Part shown: one piece after another, positions 61,164 through 64,000 of the stretch
Layout of the letters: each line of letters begins with the position of its first letter
How positions within the stretch are numbered: position 1 is the stretch's first letter
Source: RGIG5579 sp045541915
GTDB lineage: Bacteria; Bacillota; Clostridia; Oscillospirales; SIG627
Assembly: GCA_045541915.1 (NCBI GenBank)
Contig: JAZQJZ010000034.1
Span: forward strand, 57,512-121,511
Length of the DNA: 64,000 nucleotides
Direction of reading: 5' to 3'
Notes under the pieces: generated by a model
Seen by the model: the letters and a program-made list of their open reading frames with translations, nothing else
What the model was told of the DNA's origin: nothing
The model's database searches: none
Translations under genes and position numbers: made by a program

Positions 61164-61367
61164 TTATTGGTTTTCAGAGGAGTGCTTTTCTTCGCAGCAG
61201 GTGCAGTAGCACCCGCAGGATGACTCTTTGTGCGAAGCGCAGGAGCCACTATCGGGACAACCGATGCATTTCTTTCCGCTTTTCTTCGCTTTTACGATAT
61301 ACCAAACAGCTCCACCTATCATCAAAGCAAGAACCAGAATCAACACGATATCAATTACACTAGGCAT
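61164..61367 (-). CDS. FeoB-associated Cys-rich membrane protein
   Basis: 67 residues. N-terminal transmembrane helix (about 4-26, IDIVLILVLALMIGGAVWYI), basic KAKKSGKK, then a Cys cluster (CIGCPDSGSC, CGCYCTCC): eight Cys in ~30 residues. This is the small FeoB-associated family; it may bind iron or zinc at the inner membrane face. Start ATG 61367 behind GAGGTGA. It follows feoB by 21 bp. Confidence 0.88.
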   Translation of the reverse strand: MPSVIDIVLILVLALMIGGAVWYIVKAKKSGKKCIGCPDSGSCASHKESSCGCYCTCCEEKHSSENQ

Positions 61368-61388
61368 CCTTTTCACCTCATCACAATT

Positions 61389-63395
61389 TTATTTTTTCAG
61401 GGCATATTCCTTTGCCAATTTGTTTTTGGAACGAATCACAAGGAAAATCACAAATACGGCAATGGCAGCCACTGCAATCAAACCGGCAACAAATCCGTCG
61501 CCCATAGCACCTGTGGTAAAGAGAGTACCGAGCTGATAAATAAGGAATGCTACCACATAACCGGTGGCAAACTGAAGACCGATGCCGCCAAAGAGCCACT
61601 TTTTGGACTTAATTTCGGAGTTCATTGCACCCATTGCTGCAAAGCAAGGAGGCGTGAACAGGTTAAATGCAAGGTAAGCCAAAGCAACCACAGGAACCAT
61701 AGGGGCACCATTGATGGTAATCATTTCCGCAACGGAAGAGGAAGCGCCTTCCACAATTTCGAAATCGCCGTTAATAAGAGACTCGCCAATGGCATAAACT
61801 GCTGCTACCGTGCCCACTACCTCTTCCTTTGCAATAAAGCCCGTCACAGCAGCTGCTGCCAGCTGCCAAACACCAAAGCCAAGAGGGATCAAAAGAACAG
61901 ATACCGGATGCGCAATGGAAGCCAGAATGGACTGATCCGGTTCCGCAGACTGGAAGCTCCAGTTGAAGGAAGCCATAATGGTGACAATGGCATTGCAAAT
62001 CAGAATGACTGTACCTGCTTTGATGATATAAGCCTTACCGCGATCCAACATGGAAAGCACACCTTTCCAAAGGCTGGGGATCTTATATTCGGGAAGTTCA
62101 ATGATGAAAAAACTCTTTCTGTACTTATATCCGGAGATGATCTTTACGATCCAAGCCCAGAAAAGAACCAAAAGAATTCCGGCAAAGTACATCAAAGGGG
62201 AAACCCACTTGGAGCCGGGGAAGAATGCACCTGCGAACAGGGCAATTACAGGAATTTTAGCACCACAAGGAATAAAGGGCGTAAGCATAGCGGTGGCTCT
62301 GCGCTCTCTTTCATCGCGGATGGTGCGGCACGCCATAATGCCAGGGATGGCACATCCTGTACCAATGACCAGCGGAATCACGGATTTACCGGAAAGCCCA
62401 ACGCATTTGAAGATGGGGTCAAGCACAACAGAAACACGTGCCATATAGCCGCAATCCTCCAAAAGAGAAAGGAGGAAATACATTACCATTACCAAGGGAA
62501 GGAAGCCAACAACGGCACCGACGCCGCCTACGATACCATCGGCAAACACAGAAACAAGGATCTCGCTTGCGCCGGCCGAGGTCAAAAATTCTCCAAACCA
62601 TTCCTGGAACATACCAATGTATCCGCAAAGCCAATCGGCAATCCAAGTGCCAACGGTTGTCTGGGAAATGTAAAACACCGCCCACATAACCACGGCAAAG
62701 ATCGGAATTCCCAGCCACTTATTGGTCAGAACTTGGTCGATCTTATCCTGAAAATTGCGGTCTTTCGTGAAGACCTTGCGTTTTTCCACATCTTTTACGA
62801 TCTGATTGACAAACTGAAATCTTTTTCTGTCTGCCTGTTCCACGGCTACCTTATCCGTCAAATCCACATTTTTCTGCACATAAGGCGCCTTCTGCCCTTT
62901 CCCTTTCAAGGATGCGGCAGTTTTCACCACGGCAGAGAGACCGTTTGCAGAAGTGGAAATCGTCTCCACAACCGGGCACCCCAGTTTTTCCGAAAGTGCT
63001 GCAACATTGATTTTGGTTTCTTTTTTCTCATTGATGTCAGACTTATTCAAGGCAACTACTACCGGAATTCCAAGTTCCATCAGCTGTGTGGTAAAGAAAA
63101 GGCTACGACTTAAGTTGGTAGCATCCACAATGTTAATGATAACATCGGGATTCTCCTTTTTAACATAGGAACTGGTGATACTTTCTTCACTTGTAAATGG
63201 TGACATTGAATAGGCGCCGGGAAGGTCAACGGCAATAAGCTCCTCTTCCCCTTTATAATAAGCCTTTTTAATAGGGTGTTCTTTCTTATCAACGGTAACG
63301 CCTGCCCAGTTGCCCACCTTCTCGTTGCGGCCTGTTAAGCGATTATACATTGTGGTTTTTCCTGAGTTAGGATTGCCTGCAAGGGCAATTCTCAT
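61389..63395 (-). CDS. feoB: Ferrous iron transport protein B
   Basis: 668 residues. N-terminal G domain (G1 GNPNSGKTT at 7-15, DLPGAYSM, NKSD), GDI-like helical part, then ~8-10 transmembrane helices with paired Gate motifs (VIGTGCAIPGIMACRTI, FTPCFAA-like LFTPPCFAAMGA). It imports Fe(II). SD AAGGAGG before ATG 63395. A palindrome of the FeoA operator type lies 38 bp upstream, so it may be regulated separately from feoA. Confidence 0.96.
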   Translation of the reverse strand: MRIALAGNPNSGKTTMYNRLTGRNEKVGNWAGVTVDKKEHPIKKAYYKGEEELIAVDLPGAYSMSPFTSEESITSSYVKKENPDVIINIVDATNLSRSLFFTTQLMELGIPVVVALNKSDINEKKETKINVAALSEKLGCPVVETISTSANGLSAVVKTAASLKGKGQKAPYVQKNVDLTDKVAVEQADRKRFQFVNQIVKDVEKRKVFTKDRNFQDKIDQVLTNKWLGIPIFAVVMWAVFYISQTTVGTWIADWLCGYIGMFQEWFGEFLTSAGASEILVSVFADGIVGGVGAVVGFLPLVMVMYFLLSLLEDCGYMARVSVVLDPIFKCVGLSGKSVIPLVIGTGCAIPGIMACRTIRDERERRATAMLTPFIPCGAKIPVIALFAGAFFPGSKWVSPLMYFAGILLVLFWAWIVKIISGYKYRKSFFIIELPEYKIPSLWKGVLSMLDRGKAYIIKAGTVILICNAIVTIMASFNWSFQSAEPDQSILASIAHPVSVLLIPLGFGVWQLAAAAVTGFIAKEEVVGTVAAVYAIGESLINGDFEIVEGASSSVAEMITINGAPMVPVVALAYLAFNLFTPPCFAAMGAMNSEIKSKKWLFGGIGLQFATGYVVAFLIYQLGTLFTTGAMGDGFVAGLIAVAAIAVFVIFLVIRSKNKLAKEYALKK

Positions 63396-63432
63396 AAAAT
63401 TTTCCTCCTTTAAATCCATTCTACGCAAATCG

Positions 63433-63448
63433 GTTAGCGGTGGCTAAC
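63433..63448. promoter_or_regulatory. GTTAGC-N4-GCTAAC palindrome before feoB
   Basis: GTTAGCGGTGGCTAAC, perfect 6+6 inverted repeat, between the feoA terminator and feoB; same motif as at 63738 and 63773. Confidence 0.65.
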
Positions 63449-63454
63449 TCGTTT

Positions 63455-63482
63455 TCAAAAAACAATCGGCAAAGTGCCGATT
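63455..63482 (-). terminator. Terminator after feoA
   Basis: 8-bp stem AATCGGCA / TGCCGATT with an AAG loop, followed on the minus strand by GTTTTTTG. Confidence 0.7.
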
Positions 63483-63485
63483 TTT

Positions 63486-63701
63486 TTAGAAAATAAGGAT
63501 TGCTTCTGCCAACTGATTATCAATGTTGTACCTCGCATCCTTAATAGACACCATACAACTGTTTTTCAAATGTGAAACCACGGTGATGGTTTCCCCGCTG
63601 TAGCAACCGAGAGAAAACAAAAATGAATCAAGTTCTTCATCATCAGTACATATTTTTTCAATAATGTATTCCTTGCCCTCTTGGGCTTCCAATAAGGTCA
63701 T
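63486..63701 (-). CDS. feoA: Ferrous iron transport protein A
   Basis: 71 residues, an SH3-like FeoA domain: MTLLEAQEGKEYIIEKI, LFSLGCYSGETITVVSHLKN and the C-terminal AEAILIF. It binds FeoB and tunes its activity. A perfect promoter and two palindromes lie upstream. SD weak (GGTGATACTGAAAA). Confidence 0.88.
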   Translation of the reverse strand: MTLLEAQEGKEYIIEKICTDDEELDSFLFSLGCYSGETITVVSHLKNSCMVSIKDARYNIDNQLAEAILIF

Positions 63702-63737
63702 TTTTCAGTATCACCGCGAATTCCGTTAAATTTGAGG

Positions 63738-63753
63738 ATTAGCCAAGGCTAAC
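63738..63753. promoter_or_regulatory. Second palindrome upstream of feoA
   Basis: ATTAGC-CAAG-GCTAAC, one mismatch from the perfect motif, 20 bp downstream of the next copy. Confidence 0.6.
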
Positions 63754-63772
63754 TTACCGTCAAAAAAAGGCA

Positions 63773-63788
63773 GTTAGCCTCTGCTAAC
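63773..63788. promoter_or_regulatory. Third palindrome, at the feoA transcription start
   Basis: GTTAGC-CTCT-GCTAAC, perfect, beginning 7 bp downstream of the -10 and therefore covering the likely start point; a repressor bound here would block feoA. Confidence 0.7.
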
Positions 63789-63795
63789 CTTGTAT

Positions 63796-63824
63796 ATTAT
63801 AGCCGTATTGTTAATATTTGTCAA
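63796..63824 (-). promoter_or_regulatory. Perfect consensus promoter of feoA
   Basis: TTGACA and TATAAT with a 17-bp spacer on the minus strand. Confidence 0.9.
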
Positions 63825-63848
63825 TAGATTTTTTAAATTTTATCAAAA

Positions 63849-63869
63849 AGAAAAATGCGGTGTTGCCGC
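63849..63869 (-). terminator. Terminator after the right-edge gene
   Basis: GCGG / CCGC stem with a TGTTG loop, followed on the minus strand by ATTTTTC. Confidence 0.55.
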
Positions 63870-63870
63870 T

Positions 63871-64000
63871 TTAATTCTTTGTCCTTCGTTTCGAAATTTT
63901 ATAGTAAATAAAGTAGCCTCCCAGCGCCACTAGGGCAGAAGAAACAAAAATTATCACCGAAAGAAGGTAATTTTCCTCCCCTAAAGCCTGCCCTGCTATG
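63871..64000 (-). CDS. C-terminus of a membrane-anchored protein (cut by window edge)
   Basis: The frame is open to the window edge and reads IAGQALGEENYLLSV, a transmembrane helix (VIIFVSSALVALGGYFIYY) and the basic tail KISKRRTKN. Layout is that of an exported protein with a C-terminal membrane anchor, like surface proteins A and B. No domain is visible in the ~42 residues present. Confidence 0.6.
   Translation of the reverse strand, partial: IAGQALGEENYLLSVIIFVSSALVALGGYFIYYKISKRRTKN

Noticed and set aside
61230..63113. 627-codon plus-strand frame
   Set aside because: It lies antisense to feoB, is His/Asn/Gly-rich like a reverse-frame shadow, and has no SD or family motif.

Overview
The window looks like chromosome from a Gram-positive anaerobe of the class Clostridia (Oscillospirales/Ruminococcaceae-like, moderate confidence). 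The grounds are a glgB-glgC-glgD-glgA set with the non-catalytic GlgD paralogue, a GdpP-type c-di-AMP phosphodiesterase next to rplI and dnaB, an FtsEX/M23/S41 cluster, a FeoB-associated Cys-rich peptide, consensus SigA-type promoters almost always with 17-bp spacers, strong Shine-Dalgarno (SD) sequences and no outer-membrane genes. Base composition is moderate in the housekeeping stretches and visibly more A+T-rich between about 13.5 and 21 kb.

Layout. 1-7.7 kb: glycogen metabolism (glgP partial, glgA, glgD, glgC, glgB on the minus strand, divergent malQ). 7.7-13.5 kb: small minus-strand operons (2H-phosphoesterase-like protein, two HAD phosphatases, PspC peptide, thioesterase, acyltransferase, flavin reductase, metallophosphatase). 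13.5-21 kb: an A+T-rich accessory island. It holds a five-gene operon headed by a membrane-tethered ECF sigma factor, a ~1 kb gene-poor stretch with strong RNA folds and short direct repeats, and small orphan genes. 21-28.2 kb: probable operon cdaR-like, ftsE, ftsX, S41 peptidase-like, M23 peptidase, greA, lysS. 28.4-33.5 kb: rsmE, a PLP enzyme of the aluminium-resistance family, gpmI, a 26-codon membrane peptide and a tyrosine recombinase. 33.5-37 kb: two related secreted proteins with C-terminal anchors and a small membrane protein. 37.2-51.7 kb: plus-strand core genes (membrane protein, cwlD-like, rpmE, hflX, parC, gdpP-like, rplI, dnaB, tilS, hpt, ftsH, gpsA). 51.7-59.7 kb: minus-strand operon of a minD-like ATPase, mgsA, aspS and a four-gene Gld-type ABC system. 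60-64 kb: metK, then feoA/feoB with three metal-regulator-type palindromes, and the C-terminus of a membrane protein at the right edge.

The genes work together in recognisable modules: glycogen synthesis and turnover; division-linked wall hydrolysis (FtsEX with its M23 partner and a Ser-less S41 neighbour); c-di-AMP turnover with replication; and ferrous iron uptake under a DtxR-like repressor. The least explained material is the sigma-factor operon (14.5-18.9 kb) and the RNA/repeat stretch next to it (19.2-20.2 kb); these are the best candidates for something undescribed. All coordinates and motifs were read by eye. Family assignments are from motif recognition and no database search was run.
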